Part shown: in pieces, positions 18,889-27,029 of the stretch
How positions within the stretch are numbered: position 1 is the stretch's first letter
Layout of the letters: each line of letters opens with the position of its first letter
From: Alphaproteobacteria bacterium
Lineage (GTDB): Bacteria; Pseudomonadota; Alphaproteobacteria; Micavibrionales; Micavibrionaceae
Direction of reading: 5' to 3'
DNA: 64,000 nt
Assembly: GCA_030424975.1 (NCBI GenBank)
Contig: JAUHVY010000001.1
Span: 307,093-371,092 of the forward strand
Translations under genes and position numbers: made by a program
The notes under the pieces: generated by a model
Told to the model about the DNA's origin: nothing
What the model saw: only the letters and a program-made list of their open reading frames with translations
Database searches by the model: none

Positions 18889-19137
18889 ATGAACCACAAG
18901 CAAACATTGAAAGAGATTAAGAAGGATCCGTCTTATTATTATAAATCACCGCAAAAGGTCGTGCGTGATGTTTCATTCGATGAGAAGGAAAAGAAAGAAA
19001 TTTTGAATCAATGGGAGCAAGACGCTAAGGCATTGCTGCGCGCGGAAGGGGAAAATATGCCTGCGGAGCGCGCTATGAAAATTGACCCCGCCGAACAGCT
19101 TCAGGATATTGAAAATGCCAAGAGGAAATTGAAGTAA
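18889..19137 (+). CDS. conserved small hypothetical protein
   Basis: A protein of 82 residues, charged and probably helical, with no membrane segment. Its conserved-looking core is KDPSYYYKSPQKVVRDVSFDEKEKKEILNQWEQDAKALLRA (read as two parts). Similar short proteins occur next to stress genes in alphaproteobacteria. The ATG at 18889 follows GGAGG by seven bases, and the upstream in-frame ATGs would fall within or just beside the promoter. Its TAA overlaps the first base of the mscS start (TAATG), so the two are translated together. Confidence 0.8.
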   Translation: MNHKQTLKEIKKDPSYYYKSPQKVVRDVSFDEKEKKEILNQWEQDAKALLRAEGENMPAERAMKIDPAEQLQDIENAKRKLK

Positions 19138-20663
19138 TGCGATTTTTTCTGATTTTAATCGCTACTATGATTTTGTGCCATCCGGTGATGGCGCAAAATA
19201 TTCTGCCCCAAGAGAGTGCTCAAAGTAGTGAGGCTGGCGCAGAAGGCGGACAAGATTCTGTGCAAACCGGTGAATTATCAGACCTTATACAGACCCTTGA
19301 AAATGATGAAAGCCGCAAAGAATTTGTAGATCAATTGAAAACCTTGGTTGAGGTAAACGGCGAGGTTGAAAAGCCGGAAGACAATGCGTTGGAAAACGTA
19401 ATCGCTATTACTGAAACGCTTGGTATAGAGGGGCAAACACAAAGTTTTATCGATGGGTATACAAATTTTTTATCGAATAATAATTTAAATTCTTCCTTTA
19501 TCGGGAAGCTAAGCCTAAGTGCCTTTGCGCTTATCGGCTTTTTTGTTTTTTTATCGCTCGTTAAACGTTTTGCCGCTTCCGGTTTAAAGAAGCTATTGGC
19601 GCTTAAACAAAAATACGCGCTAACCCACAGTCGTTTTACAACATATGTCCGTATCTTACGTTATGGCGCGAATATCATCGTGACATTGCTGTTTTTCTAT
19701 TCTCTATCGTTGATCTGGAGCGTTACGGATTTAGGTGTATGGGAAAGTAGCTATGCAGTGGCCCTGCTGGGGAATACGGTGAATATCCTGACAATTGTAT
19801 TAATCGCAGCCGTTTTTTGGGAGGGGATCAACGGTTTTGCCGAATATAACCTTCGCAAAAGGGGGGTGCGAAATAGTGCGCGTACGCAAACTTTAATGCC
19901 AATTGTGCGTAAAATATTATTTATGGTGTTTATGGCCATTTTTACGCTGATGTTGCTTTCTGAATTGGGTATTAACATCCTGCCGTTAATGGCCGGTGCC
20001 GGTGCCGTGGGTATTGCCGTTGGTTTTGGTGCACAAACGATTGTGAAAGATTTTCTAAGTGGTTTTACAATCATTCTGGAGGATTTGATCCAAGTTGGTG
20101 ATGTTGTAACCCTTGCCGGGCGTAGTGGATTGGTTGAACAAATTACGATCCGAAAAATTCAACTTCGTGGCCTGGATGGTACAGTATATACAGTGCCGTT
20201 TAACGAGATTGATATCATTGAAAATATGACGAAGGGCCATAGCTATTATCTTATGGATATCGGTATTGCATATCGCGAAGATCCGGATGAAGTTATTGGT
20301 TATCTGAAGGATATCGGAGAGGAAATGCGCAATGAGGATGCATATAAGGCATTGATTTTGGATGATATTGAAATTTTAGGGGTCGATAATTTTGCCGATA
20401 GCGCCGTGATCATTAAAGCGCGCATTAAAACGAAACCAAAAGATCAATGGACTGTTGGGCGAGAGTTTAATCGCCGTATGAAACATGTATTTGATAAGAA
20501 TAATGTTGAAATGCCGTTCCCGCATCAAACAATTTACTTTGGTGAAGATAAACAGGGTAAAGCACCCCCCGTGCCAATTGTTGTTGAAGATAAATCGGCA
20601 AAGAAAACGCCTGATGAAATGAAGAAAGACATTAAGGGCGAAGACAATCAGGAGGCTGCTTAA
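19137..20663 (+). CDS. MscS-family mechanosensitive channel
   Basis: A protein of 508 residues. A signal peptide (about 1-19, VMAQ) precedes a periplasmic region of roughly 90 residues, then membrane helices near 125-145, 170-200, 215-235 and 265-285. The pore-lining segment is MAGAGAVGIAVGFGAQTIVKDFLSG (two consecutive parts, about 285-310), followed by the MscS beta domain (ILEDLIQVGDVVTLAGRSGLVEQI). A charged C-terminal tail ends the protein. The family releases solutes under hypo-osmotic stress. Coupled to the small gene before it, and controlled by an EcfG-type promoter. Confidence 0.92.
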   Translation: MRFFLILIATMILCHPVMAQNILPQESAQSSEAGAEGGQDSVQTGELSDLIQTLENDESRKEFVDQLKTLVEVNGEVEKPEDNALENVIAITETLGIEGQTQSFIDGYTNFLSNNNLNSSFIGKLSLSAFALIGFFVFLSLVKRFAASGLKKLLALKQKYALTHSRFTTYVRILRYGANIIVTLLFFYSLSLIWSVTDLGVWESSYAVALLGNTVNILTIVLIAAVFWEGINGFAEYNLRKRGVRNSARTQTLMPIVRKILFMVFMAIFTLMLLSELGINILPLMAGAGAVGIAVGFGAQTIVKDFLSGFTIILEDLIQVGDVVTLAGRSGLVEQITIRKIQLRGLDGTVYTVPFNEIDIIENMTKGHSYYLMDIGIAYREDPDEVIGYLKDIGEEMRNEDAYKALILDDIEILGVDNFADSAVIIKARIKTKPKDQWTVGREFNRRMKHVFDKNNVEMPFPHQTIYFGEDKQGKAPPVPIVVEDKSAKKTPDEMKKDIKGEDNQEAA

Positions 20664-20678
20664 TCTTTTGAAATATCA

Positions 20679-20704
20679 GGAACAAAAGGCGTCTTTCACC
20701 CGTT
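20679..20704 (+). promoter_or_regulatory. EcfG-type promoter, GGAAC-N17-CGTT
   Basis: GGAAC at 20679-20683 and CGTT at 20701-20704, exact consensus, 24 bases before the lipid kinase ATG. It also argues against a longer reading of that gene. Confidence 0.75.
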
Positions 20705-20727
20705 GTTATTCTAAAGGGATAAGGAAA

Positions 20728-21678
20728 ATGAAAGACAAGAAAAGCAAAGATTTTCACATCTTGATTAACAAAGATTCGGGCGGAGCACAGTTTTTGGGCA
20801 GACAAAAAATGCAACGCCTGGTGGACGAAAGTAATTTATCTATACAATCATTTCGGTTTTTAAAGGTCACCAATCTTATTCAAACATTTTCAGAACTCAA
20901 TCACAGCGGTGAGGCGGTTTTAGTTGGCGGTGGTGACGGTACCATAAAAGCATGTGCGGAAATCGCCGTAGAGAGCGGCAACGGTTATGGCATTATTCCA
21001 TTGGGAACGATGAATCTGTTGGCGCGTGACATCGGTCTTTCCGAGAGCATTGAAGATGTTCTGGATAGTTACGCCGGCGATACGGATGTACGAATGCTTG
21101 ATGTTGGCACGATAAATGATCAGGTTTTTTTGTGTTGTGCAGGTATTGGCACAATTCCTGAGGCTTCGGAATATCGCGAAGAAACACGTCATTTACCCAA
21201 TATTTTAGCCATGCCCAAATTATTGTCGGTAATTTTAGCGACAATGGATAAGCTGAAAAATCAAAAGTTATATTTAAATATTGATGGGAAAATCAAAAAA
21301 ATCAGATCTTCAAGTTTGGTTGTTTCAAACAACAATTTTAATATTAATCCGGACAATGGGATTGACGGCCTGCGCAAGGAGGCGTTGACCGACGGAGTAT
21401 TGGGTGTGTATTCCGTTTCGCCAAAGACATTAATTGATCGCTTTCGAATTCTCTCACGCCTTGTAACGGGTGGTTGGCAGAAGGATTCATCCGTACAAAC
21501 ATGGCAAGGGAAGAGCGTTAGCATTAATACGCATAAAGCGCGTCAACTCCTCTCCCTTGATGGAGAGGCGATGGAGCTTCCTACGCCGCTCGAGTTTCGT
21601 GTTATGCCATCGGCGTTACCGATGCTCATTCCTGCATGTGCTGATTTTTCTGGCAGCGGTGAGAGGAGAGCCGCATGA
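20728..21678 (+). CDS. diacylglycerol kinase-like lipid kinase
   Basis: A protein of 316 residues of the DAGK catalytic family. FHILINKDSGG starts the fold, LVGGGDGTIKACAE is the nucleotide-binding GGDGT motif, GIIPLGTMNLLARDIGL is the second family signature, and LSLDGEAMELP lies near the C-terminus. Such enzymes phosphorylate diacylglycerol, sphingosine or related lipids; the substrate here is unknown. The ATG at 20728 has ATAAGGA just upstream. It heads an operon with an exoD-like gene (4-base overlap) and a phosphoesterase gene. Confidence 0.9.
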   Translation: MKDKKSKDFHILINKDSGGAQFLGRQKMQRLVDESNLSIQSFRFLKVTNLIQTFSELNHSGEAVLVGGGDGTIKACAEIAVESGNGYGIIPLGTMNLLARDIGLSESIEDVLDSYAGDTDVRMLDVGTINDQVFLCCAGIGTIPEASEYREETRHLPNILAMPKLLSVILATMDKLKNQKLYLNIDGKIKKIRSSSLVVSNNNFNINPDNGIDGLRKEALTDGVLGVYSVSPKTLIDRFRILSRLVTGGWQKDSSVQTWQGKSVSINTHKARQLLSLDGEAMELPTPLEFRVMPSALPMLIPACADFSGSGERRAA

Positions 21679-22244
21679 GTGGCGCCATGGAAATTTACGA
21701 TAAGTTAGAAGATGCCAGCGATGAAAACGGAGAGGTATCTTTTGGCGATATAATTGAATCGCTACGTGGAAAGGGTTTCGGCGCGTTCTTTATTGCGCCC
21801 GCTATGATTGTCGTTTTGCCAACGGGTGCTATTCCGGGTATACCTGCCATATGTGGTGCGTTATTGCTTGTGATTGCAGTACAGATCATTTTGGGACGTA
21901 AACATCCGTGGATACCGAAAAAGATAAAAGATATTAGGTTTTCACAATCGAAATATAAGAGTGCGATATGTAAGGCGAAACCTTATGCAGAAAAAATAGA
22001 CAAGTTTATTCGTCCGCGATTTCAAATCATGACCAAGGGAAAGATGAAGCGTTTGGGCGCATTAGTGTGTATCGCCCTTTCTGTTGCGATTATGGTGATC
22101 GGGTTCATACCGATGGCGCCCGCATTATTCGGTTCTGCCATTTTATGGTTTGGTATCGGTTTTGCCTCACATGACGGATTACTTGTTACGATTGGGTATA
22201 TACAGGCGGTTATACTGTTTTCCGTTGTCCCGATGTGGATGTAG
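21675..22244 (+). CDS. ExoD family membrane protein (first copy)
   Basis: A protein of 189 residues with ExoD features: FGDIIESLRGKGFGAFFIAPAMIVVLPTG at the N-terminus (read in two parts), LGRKHPWIPKKIKD in the loop, and three or four membrane helices. ExoD was described in Sinorhizobium in exopolysaccharide production and alkali sensitivity; its biochemical role is unknown. The start overlaps the lipid kinase stop by four bases (ATGA). A second, diverged ExoD lies near 48 kb beside dsbB. Confidence 0.88.
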   Translation: MSGAMEIYDKLEDASDENGEVSFGDIIESLRGKGFGAFFIAPAMIVVLPTGAIPGIPAICGALLLVIAVQIILGRKHPWIPKKIKDIRFSQSKYKSAICKAKPYAEKIDKFIRPRFQIMTKGKMKRLGALVCIALSVAIMVIGFIPMAPALFGSAILWFGIGFASHDGLLVTIGYIQAVILFSVVPMWM

Positions 22245-22272
22245 ATGCGTAAAATTAGGTAAAGGTGATTTC

Positions 22273-23061
22273 ATGAAGATTGTACATCTGTCAGATTTAC
22301 ATTTCGGAACAGAAAAAGATGAGGTCGAAGAATATTTACTCTCGGCCTTGTCATTATTAGAGCCGGATTTAGTAATCATTAGCGGTGACTTTACACAAAC
22401 GGCTAGGTATGAAGAGTTTCAGGAGGCCAGAGCCTTTCTGGATGCATTAAATGTGCCGTATTTATGTGTGCCGGGAAATCATGATATTCCTGCTTATAAT
22501 TTGTTTGAACGGTTTTTTGCGCCGTACCGACGATACAAGAAATATATAAGCGACGAGCTATGCCCTGTATTTCAAAATAATGAGGTTTTGATAACGGGAC
22601 TAAACAGTGCGCGTCGTGCATTGTTGCATTGGAATTGGGCAAATGGTGCAGTTTCAAAGCGCCAGTGTCGCCGTTTGCAGAGCATATTTAAATCAAATGC
22701 ACCGGCGCAGTGGAATATTTGTTTTTTGCATCATCCTGTGTTTTTTGATACGGCAAACAGCCCGTTAAAGGTAACGGTCTTTGGCCGTGATACGTTTTTA
22801 AAATCATTAGCCGAGAGTGATGTTGATATTGTTTTGACAGGGCATACGCACCATGCAGGTGTGGCCATGCAACAATCAGGCATAACAGCAGGAAATAAGA
22901 TTATTCATATCGGTGCATCAACGGCGCTGTCGACCAGGTTACGTAAACAGGCAAACGGTTTTAATTTGCTTCATCTTCGTGCAGATCAGGTTGAGATTTT
23001 CACCTATTCATTGGAGGAGGGCGGCTTTAAGGAAGTAGATCGCATTACGATTGCAAAGTAA
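22273..23061 (+). CDS. calcineurin-like metallophosphoesterase
   Basis: A protein of 262 residues with the full metal-binding series: DLHFGTE (10-16), SGDFTQTA, PGNHDIP, HHPVFFD and GHTHHAG. The family hydrolyses phosphomonoesters or phosphodiesters (CpdA-like members act on cAMP, others on lipid headgroups such as UDP-diacylglucosamine); the substrate cannot be told. The ATG at 22273 follows AAAGGTGATTTC and begins right at the conserved MKIVHLSDLHF. It is the last gene of the lipid kinase-exoD operon. A lipid-related substrate would suit that context but is inferred. Confidence 0.9.
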   Translation: MKIVHLSDLHFGTEKDEVEEYLLSALSLLEPDLVIISGDFTQTARYEEFQEARAFLDALNVPYLCVPGNHDIPAYNLFERFFAPYRRYKKYISDELCPVFQNNEVLITGLNSARRALLHWNWANGAVSKRQCRRLQSIFKSNAPAQWNICFLHHPVFFDTANSPLKVTVFGRDTFLKSLAESDVDIVLTGHTHHAGVAMQQSGITAGNKIIHIGASTALSTRLRKQANGFNLLHLRADQVEIFTYSLEEGGFKEVDRITIAK

Positions 23062-23084
23062 TGTTTGTATATAAAGCGCAGATA

Positions 23085-23117
23085 TAAAAAAACACGGCCA
23101 TGACGGTCGTGTTTTTT
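23085..23117. terminator. bidirectional terminator between converging units
   Basis: AAAAAAACACGGCC-ATGA-CGGTCGTGTTTTTTG, with one G-T pair, A-run on the left and T-run on the right. It serves the phosphoesterase operon and the converging minus-strand operon. Confidence 0.75.
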
Positions 23118-23139
23118 GTTTATATGTGTTTTTATTTTA

Positions 23140-23235
23140 TTAGTACAGGCTTGAGGCTTCGTACATGACAAAAACGCCTAGGCATGCGGCCGTAAAGAAC
23201 AGAGCCATACTTATACCAAGAAATTCGCGGTTCAT
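23140..23235 (-). CDS. 31-residue membrane protein
   Basis: A short protein starting MNREFLGISMALFFTAACLG and ending VFVMYEASSLY: one membrane helix with short tails. GAGGGAG lies seven bases before the ATG on the minus strand, and the stop of the PRC-barrel gene is only 15 bases upstream, so it is very probably the last gene of that stress operon. It is too short for ordinary gene callers. I do not recognise the family. Confidence 0.7.
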   Translation of the reverse strand: MNREFLGISMALFFTAACLGVFVMYEASSLY

Positions 23236-23249
23236 GATTTTTCTCCCTC

Positions 23250-24224
23250 TTAGAGTTGTGGTTGTGGTTCAGTGTAAAGCTGTTTTGCAAGGTCTTCTGT
23301 TTGTGCCTTTGTTAATTTCACGTCATAGCCATCCTTGTTTTTCACGATATTGGCTTTTTCGAACGGAATACCGAATTCAACAGGTTGCATGTTTGGTGAA
23401 AGCGAAGGCTTCAATAAGAAATAGATTTTCTGCACTTCTGCGTTTCTATAAACGACTGTGCGTACTTCACCGGCAAGTTTACCTTCAAAGTCCAAAACCT
23501 GACCGTCATGAAGGTCACGCAGACTCATATAGTTTTCAGGCAAAGATTCGTACTGAAATGCTTCATTTGACGTAAATTCTTTATTGTCAACATTCAGATA
23601 AACCGATCCGTTCGGCGTTTGTTTACGTACGTCTTTGAAATCAAGTTCGGTTAGTTTTTGACGGTAGCCCTGACCTTCGGCATCGACAACGATTACTGCG
23701 GCTTCGCCCGTGTTTTTGTTAATGATGATGTCGTTGATTTTACCAACGGATTCTTCATCGGCGGCTAATACAGGCTTTCCGATAATGTCTGCAACAGTGT
23801 GGCGTTGGCTATCATCTTTCATTTTTGCCATCAGCATAGCTTGTTGCTTGATTGCTTGTTCTGCTTCAACAATCGCTGTCCCGTCCACTTGGCCTGTTAC
23901 GGATTGAATTGTATCTTTTACAAGGTCTTTACCTTCTTCTATAATTCCTTTGTCATTGCTTGTAGCAGCTTGCTGTTGTGCGGCTGTTGGCGGGGCGGGG
24001 ATAAGTTCACCGTCCGGTGTCATTTCCAGATTGGTCGCCGTGATTTGTGCAGATCCGTCTTTACTATCGCCACTACCGAGGTACCAAAGCAGGAATCCTG
24101 CACCAAGCGCAAGCAAGAAAACAAATGTGAATATTTGTCCGACACTTCGTCTTGCGTAGGGTTGATAGTGATCATCTTCGAGAACCGGTGCGTTCTCAGG
24201 GCTAAATCTGTTTGATCCAAACAT
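23250..24224 (-). CDS. membrane-anchored protein with PRC-barrel domains
   Basis: A protein of 324 residues. A helix at about 28-50 (IFTFVFLLALGAGFLLWYLG) anchors it, a low-complexity linker with a basic-hydrophobic helix follows (about 60-140), then a PRC-barrel-like domain (ADIIGKPVLAADEESVGKINDIIIN, read in two parts, about 144-215) and probably a second (about 235-310, DGQVLDFEGKLAGEVRTVVY). PRC-barrels are small beta folds found in photosynthetic reaction centres, RimM and many stress proteins. It lies 14 bases after pmp3 in an EcfG-type operon. Confidence 0.82.
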   Translation of the reverse strand: MFGSNRFSPENAPVLEDDHYQPYARRSVGQIFTFVFLLALGAGFLLWYLGSGDSKDGSAQITATNLEMTPDGELIPAPPTAAQQQAATSNDKGIIEEGKDLVKDTIQSVTGQVDGTAIVEAEQAIKQQAMLMAKMKDDSQRHTVADIIGKPVLAADEESVGKINDIIINKNTGEAAVIVVDAEGQGYRQKLTELDFKDVRKQTPNGSVYLNVDNKEFTSNEAFQYESLPENYMSLRDLHDGQVLDFEGKLAGEVRTVVYRNAEVQKIYFLLKPSLSPNMQPVEFGIPFEKANIVKNKDGYDVKLTKAQTEDLAKQLYTEPQPQL

Positions 24225-24238
24225 CGTGTTCTCCTGTT

Positions 24239-24418
24239 TTAGGTTTTTGCGATGACATACACGGCATGGATAATGCCCGGGATGTATCCAAGAATTGTCA
24301 AAATTACATTGATCCAGAATGATTTGTTAATTCCGACGGCTAATGCCACGCCAAGCGGCGGCAATAAAATGGCAAATAAAATTTCAATAATATCTCTTTC
24401 TTGAGCTTGAGTAGTCAT
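24239..24418 (-). CDS. Pmp3/YqaE family membrane protein
   Basis: A protein of 59 residues with the Pmp3 signature: IIEILFAILLPPLGVALAVG, then FWINVILTILGYIPGIIHAVYVI. Members are two-helix plasma membrane proteolipids induced by salt, cold or other stress. The ATG at 24418 is preceded by AGGAGTG; longer upstream frames would cross the neighbouring small gene. It is the second gene of a four-gene operon that ends at 23140. Confidence 0.93.
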   Translation of the reverse strand: MTTQAQERDIIEILFAILLPPLGVALAVGINKSFWINVILTILGYIPGIIHAVYVIAKT

Positions 24419-24443
24419 TGTGTCACTCCTGTTTTTTAATACA

Positions 24444-24587
24444 TTATATGGATGCAGAATTTGTGACATGTTGAATAATGTCACGTGTATTTGGCACCTG
24501 CGGAAGATCGTCACCTCTTGGTGCCGCGTCGCAGACATCTAAAATCTGTTCTAACTTTAAAACCTTTTTTGAAACATGATTTCGCAT
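24444..24587 (-). CDS. 47-residue hypothetical protein
   Basis: A short frame starting MRNHVSKKVLKLEQILDVCD and continuing AAPRGDDLPQVPNTRDIIQH. It has no membrane segment and no motif I recognise. GGAGG lies five bases before the ATG, and an exact EcfG-type promoter sits about 35 bases upstream, so it is the likely first gene of the operon that continues with pmp3 (25 bases downstream), the PRC-barrel gene and the 31-residue gene. Confidence 0.68.
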   Translation of the reverse strand: MRNHVSKKVLKLEQILDVCDAAPRGDDLPQVPNTRDIIQHVTNSASI

Positions 24588-24618
24588 GGTTTCCTCCATA
24601 TTGTTTCTTCACTATACA

Positions 24619-24644
24619 AACGCCTTAATATGGATTTGGGTTCC
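24619..24644 (-). promoter_or_regulatory. EcfG-type promoter (minus strand), GGAAC-N17-CGTT
   Basis: On the minus strand GGAAC (24644-24640) and CGTT (24622-24619) are 17 bases apart, exact consensus. It drives the 47-residue gene, pmp3, PRC-barrel and 31-residue genes. It directly abuts the terminator of the csbD gene. Confidence 0.75.
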
Positions 24645-24690
24645 TCAAAAAAGAAAGAGCCCACAGACTACGCATGGTAATCTGTGGGTT
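24645..24690 (-). terminator. terminator after csbD-like gene (minus strand)
   Basis: CCCACAGA (24660-24667) pairs with TCTGTGGG (24681-24688); on the minus strand the stem is followed by GCTCTTTCTTTTTTG. Confidence 0.75.
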
Positions 24691-24732
24691 TCTGGGTCAA
24701 GAAGATGGTGGGGATTCTCACCCGAATAGCAT

Positions 24733-24936
24733 TTAAGCGGCCATTCGTTTTTCAAATTCGTTAATTTGTTTTTCGGCTTCGTCTTTTGCGATACCGTATT
24801 GTTCTTGAATTGCACCGCTTAGTTTTTCGCGGTTACCTTCGATTTGGTCCAAATGGTCATCTGTGAGTTTGCCCCAGGTGTTTTGAACATCACCTTTCAG
24901 CTGTTTCCATTTACCTTCTAAAATATCCTTGTTCAT
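24733..24936 (-). CDS. CsbD family stress protein
   Basis: A protein of 67 residues with the CsbD pattern: MNKDILEGKWKQLKGDVQ, WGKLTDDHLDQIEGNREKL and a repeated amphipathic helix (GAIQEQYGIAKDEAEKQI). CsbD-like proteins are small, abundant, induced by general stress and of unknown mechanism. AGGAGAC precedes the ATG by six bases. No EcfG-type promoter lies directly upstream; it may be read through from the PRC-barrel gene before it, past the intervening hairpin. Confidence 0.93.
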   Translation of the reverse strand: MNKDILEGKWKQLKGDVQNTWGKLTDDHLDQIEGNREKLSGAIQEQYGIAKDEAEKQINEFEKRMAA

Positions 24937-24961
24937 AATTTGTCTCCTGTTGTTAAGCGTT

Positions 24962-25007
24962 AAGAAAAACGGGATCCCTGCCCCCGTATGGGCACCGGGG
25001 CAGGGAA
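24962..25007 (-). terminator. strong hairpin after PRC-barrel gene (minus strand)
   Basis: TCCCTGCCCC (24975-24984) pairs perfectly with GGGGCAGGGA (24997-25006), followed on the minus strand by TCCCGTTTTTCTTA. Confidence 0.75.
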
Positions 25008-25024
25008 AGGGGGGTAGTAACTGA

Positions 25025-25861
25025 TTAGTTACTTACTTTTTCAGCGTAGCTTTTAAACAGAGCTGCATTATTTGCGCTCAATTTGAAGTCAACTTCGCCT
25101 TCTTTAGCTGCCGGCTCGGCCTGATCATAGTTAAGTGCAGCCTGTGCGCCACCCATACCTAGGGTTTCATTATAGCCAATCACAAAATGGTCAACCGCAC
25201 CGTTTTGAATGATCAAGTCATCAATGCTTGCCAAAACTTCTTCGTTAGGCGCAATGATGTCACCATCCAGAACGTTATTTACGCTCAATGCCTTCATAGG
25301 AAGAACTTTTACGTTCTGAGCATTTGTATCAATATAAGAGAATTCAACAGCACTGTTGATTGCTTCTTCTGTTAAAGGGGCCACGGTCGTGCCATTGGCA
25401 CTATTCTGGGCAACAAGATTATAGTCGATAGCAACTTCTTTACCTGTACCGAAGAAATCACCATCACCAATGATTGCTAGCTCAACATCACCATTTTCAT
25501 CAATGATAAGGTCATTTAATGTACCAACACGTTCGTTTGCACTGTTCATCACCGGTTGGCCGATCATGTTGCTAGCCATTGCGTTTTCATTAACCGTAAC
25601 GTTTTGAACTTTAACGTTATTTGGGCTTGTCGCATCAGACATTGCATTCTTAAGATCAGAATAGGCATCTTTTGTTGCTTGTGCGGCATCATGTGCGGCA
25701 TCCGATACTGCATCTTTTGTATCTTCCCAGCCTTGCTTCATTTCTTCGCTTGTCACATGCGTAGCATCAGATTGACTTTGTGTGCGCTCATCTGCAGCCA
25801 TCGCACCACCTGCTGTTAATAGGGCTGTTGCTGATACTGCTGTTAAAAGTAATTTTTTCAT
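25025..25861 (-). CDS. secreted PRC-barrel domain protein
   Basis: A protein of 278 residues. A signal peptide (1-22, ending GGAMA) is followed by an alanine-rich helix (about 45-75) and two PRC-barrel-like domains: IGQPVMNSANERVGTLNDLI (about 99-118) to residue 170, and a second one with DGDIIAPNEEVLASIDDLI (about 197-215). It is probably periplasmic. It is a paralogue in layout, though not in membrane anchor, of the PRC protein encoded near 24 kb. An exact EcfG-type promoter lies 40 bases upstream of the start. Confidence 0.85.
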   Translation of the reverse strand: MKKLLLTAVSATALLTAGGAMAADERTQSQSDATHVTSEEMKQGWEDTKDAVSDAAHDAAQATKDAYSDLKNAMSDATSPNNVKVQNVTVNENAMASNMIGQPVMNSANERVGTLNDLIIDENGDVELAIIGDGDFFGTGKEVAIDYNLVAQNSANGTTVAPLTEEAINSAVEFSYIDTNAQNVKVLPMKALSVNNVLDGDIIAPNEEVLASIDDLIIQNGAVDHFVIGYNETLGMGGAQAALNYDQAEPAAKEGEVDFKLSANNAALFKSYAEKVSN

Positions 25862-25900
25862 ATCTAGTCTCCTTTGGTCATTCGCTTGATATGCCCTGCC

Positions 25901-25925
25901 AACGTATGATTGTTTTTATTGTTCC
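25901..25925 (-). promoter_or_regulatory. EcfG-type promoter (minus strand), GGAAC-N16-CGTT
   Basis: On the minus strand GGAAC (25925-25921) and CGTT (25904-25901) are 16 bases apart, exact consensus, 40 bases before the PRC-barrel ATG. Confidence 0.75.
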
Positions 25926-25953
25926 AAAAAAAATAAATTCTTTAAATTTAAGG

Positions 25954-25980
25954 TAAAAAAATGCCGGCGCGGGGCCGGCA
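25954..25980 (-). terminator. terminator after 73-residue gene (minus strand)
   Basis: GCCGGC (25963-25968) pairs with GCCGGC (25974-25979), followed on the minus strand by ATTTTTTT. Confidence 0.75.
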
Positions 25981-26039
25981 GAGTTAGTTAGTTAAGAGTA
26001 GGTAGGTAAGAGTAAAACTAAAACGTTTTCAGTAATTTT

Positions 26040-26261
26040 TTAATTCAGGCGGACATCAATATAGTCGATATTACCGGTTTGCTTTTCCGCCTGTTCACAT
26101 AGGTCTGCAAGCTGTTCTATAAGTGATCCTACATTTTGAATGCCGCCTTTATTGGCGCGAAGTGCCAAAATGTGTTCGCGTGGTGTTACGCCTTGTTTTA
26201 CAAACGCATCATTTAAATTGCTGTTTGTGTTGGCTTTAATCTGTGTTGGTAGGTAAGACAT
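26040..26261 (-). CDS. small hypothetical protein
   Basis: A hydrophilic protein of 73 residues beginning MSYLPTQIKANTNSNLNDAF and ending GNIDYIDVRLN, with a probable helix around VGSLIEQLADLCEQAEKQ. I do not recognise it. AGGTATTAA precedes the ATG. It sits in the stress region but lacks an EcfG-type promoter; its own terminator follows. Confidence 0.65.
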   Translation of the reverse strand: MSYLPTQIKANTNSNLNDAFVKQGVTPREHILALRANKGGIQNVGSLIEQLADLCEQAEKQTGNIDYIDVRLN

Positions 26262-26388
26262 TTTTAATACCTCATCGTTTGTTGATGAGAAAATCTTATG
26301 AGCGCAATGTAACAGGAAAATGCCTGAATTGTTTCAGTATTGAAAAATTTTGTTTCAGTTTTGTAACAGCATAAAGGCAGTATTTTTC

Positions 26389-26413
26389 GGAACAATATGT
26401 GGTGGTCTTCGTT
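26389..26413 (+). promoter_or_regulatory. EcfG-type promoter, GGAAC-N16-CGTT
   Basis: GGAAC at 26389-26393 and CGTT at 26410-26413, exact consensus, 40 bases upstream of the DUF2383 gene start. Confidence 0.75.
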
Positions 26414-26453
26414 GGTTTTGTATACCCCACTTAAAATAAAGGAGAAAACCTTG

Positions 26454-26906
26454 ATGTTTACACAAGAAAATAAAGAACTGGCTAAGCTTATTAATATAAA
26501 TAAAGACGCAAGCGAGTTTTACGAAGAAGCGCGCGACCAAGTTGAAAGCGCCCATTTAAAAGAAACGTTCCTGCAATTAGAACATCTTCACAAAGACGTG
26601 TACAAAAAAATTCAAGGCCAGGTGCGCGCGAACGGCGGAGATCCGGAAGCAGAAGAAACGTTAATCGGTAAAACACGTGAAATATTCGGTGTGTTGATTA
26701 GCAAAATTAGTACAAAGCCCGATGTGACACTGGTATCTCATCTGGAGGAAGCAGAAGATAGATGTTTGAACTCTATGAAAGATGCCGTTGCAAATGATTC
26801 TGTTTTGCCCGAAACAAAAACGATGCTTCACCAAGAGCTATCTGCTCTGCAGAAAAGCCACGATTATATGAAGGCATTGAAAGAAACAATGAAGGATGCT
26901 GCTTAA
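26454..26906 (+). CDS. DUF2383 (PA2169-type) four-helix protein
   Basis: A protein of 150 residues, all helical, with the DUF2383 pattern: KLININKDASEFYEEARDQV, EHLHKDVYKKIQGQVRANGG, and HLEEAEDRCLNSMKDAV. The fold is ferritin-like but I see no complete di-iron ligand set. Members are common in stress regulons of proteobacteria. AAAGGAG lies nine bases before the ATG at 26454. An exact EcfG-type promoter precedes it and a terminator follows, so it is a single-gene unit. Confidence 0.88.
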   Translation: MFTQENKELAKLININKDASEFYEEARDQVESAHLKETFLQLEHLHKDVYKKIQGQVRANGGDPEAEETLIGKTREIFGVLISKISTKPDVTLVSHLEEAEDRCLNSMKDAVANDSVLPETKTMLHQELSALQKSHDYMKALKETMKDAA

Positions 26907-26936
26907 TATTTTCAGGTAACTTTATGATTTTATTTA

Positions 26937-26967
26937 ATGTCCGCGTGTATGCGCGGGCATTTTTTTT
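26937..26967 (+). terminator. terminator after DUF2383 gene
   Basis: GTCCGCG-TGTA-TGCGCGGGC, an imperfect stem, followed by ATTTTTTTT. Confidence 0.7.
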
Positions 26968-26992
26968 GAACTAAATTTTTATGCTCTGCGTT
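26967..26992 (+). promoter_or_regulatory. near-match EcfG-type promoter, TGAAC-N17-CGTT
   Basis: TGAAC at 26967-26971 and CGTT at 26989-26992: one mismatch in the -35 element (T for the first G), correct spacing, 38 bases upstream of the EF-hand gene, the same distance as the exact sites. Confidence 0.45.
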
Positions 26993-27029
26993 TGCTCTAT
27001 GAAAAGAAGAAACATAGAAAGGACGAATT

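Noticed and set aside
25981-26015. TTAGTTAGTTA and GTAGGTAGGTAA short tandem repeats
   Set aside because: Only two or three units each; no more than simple sequence in an intergenic gap.
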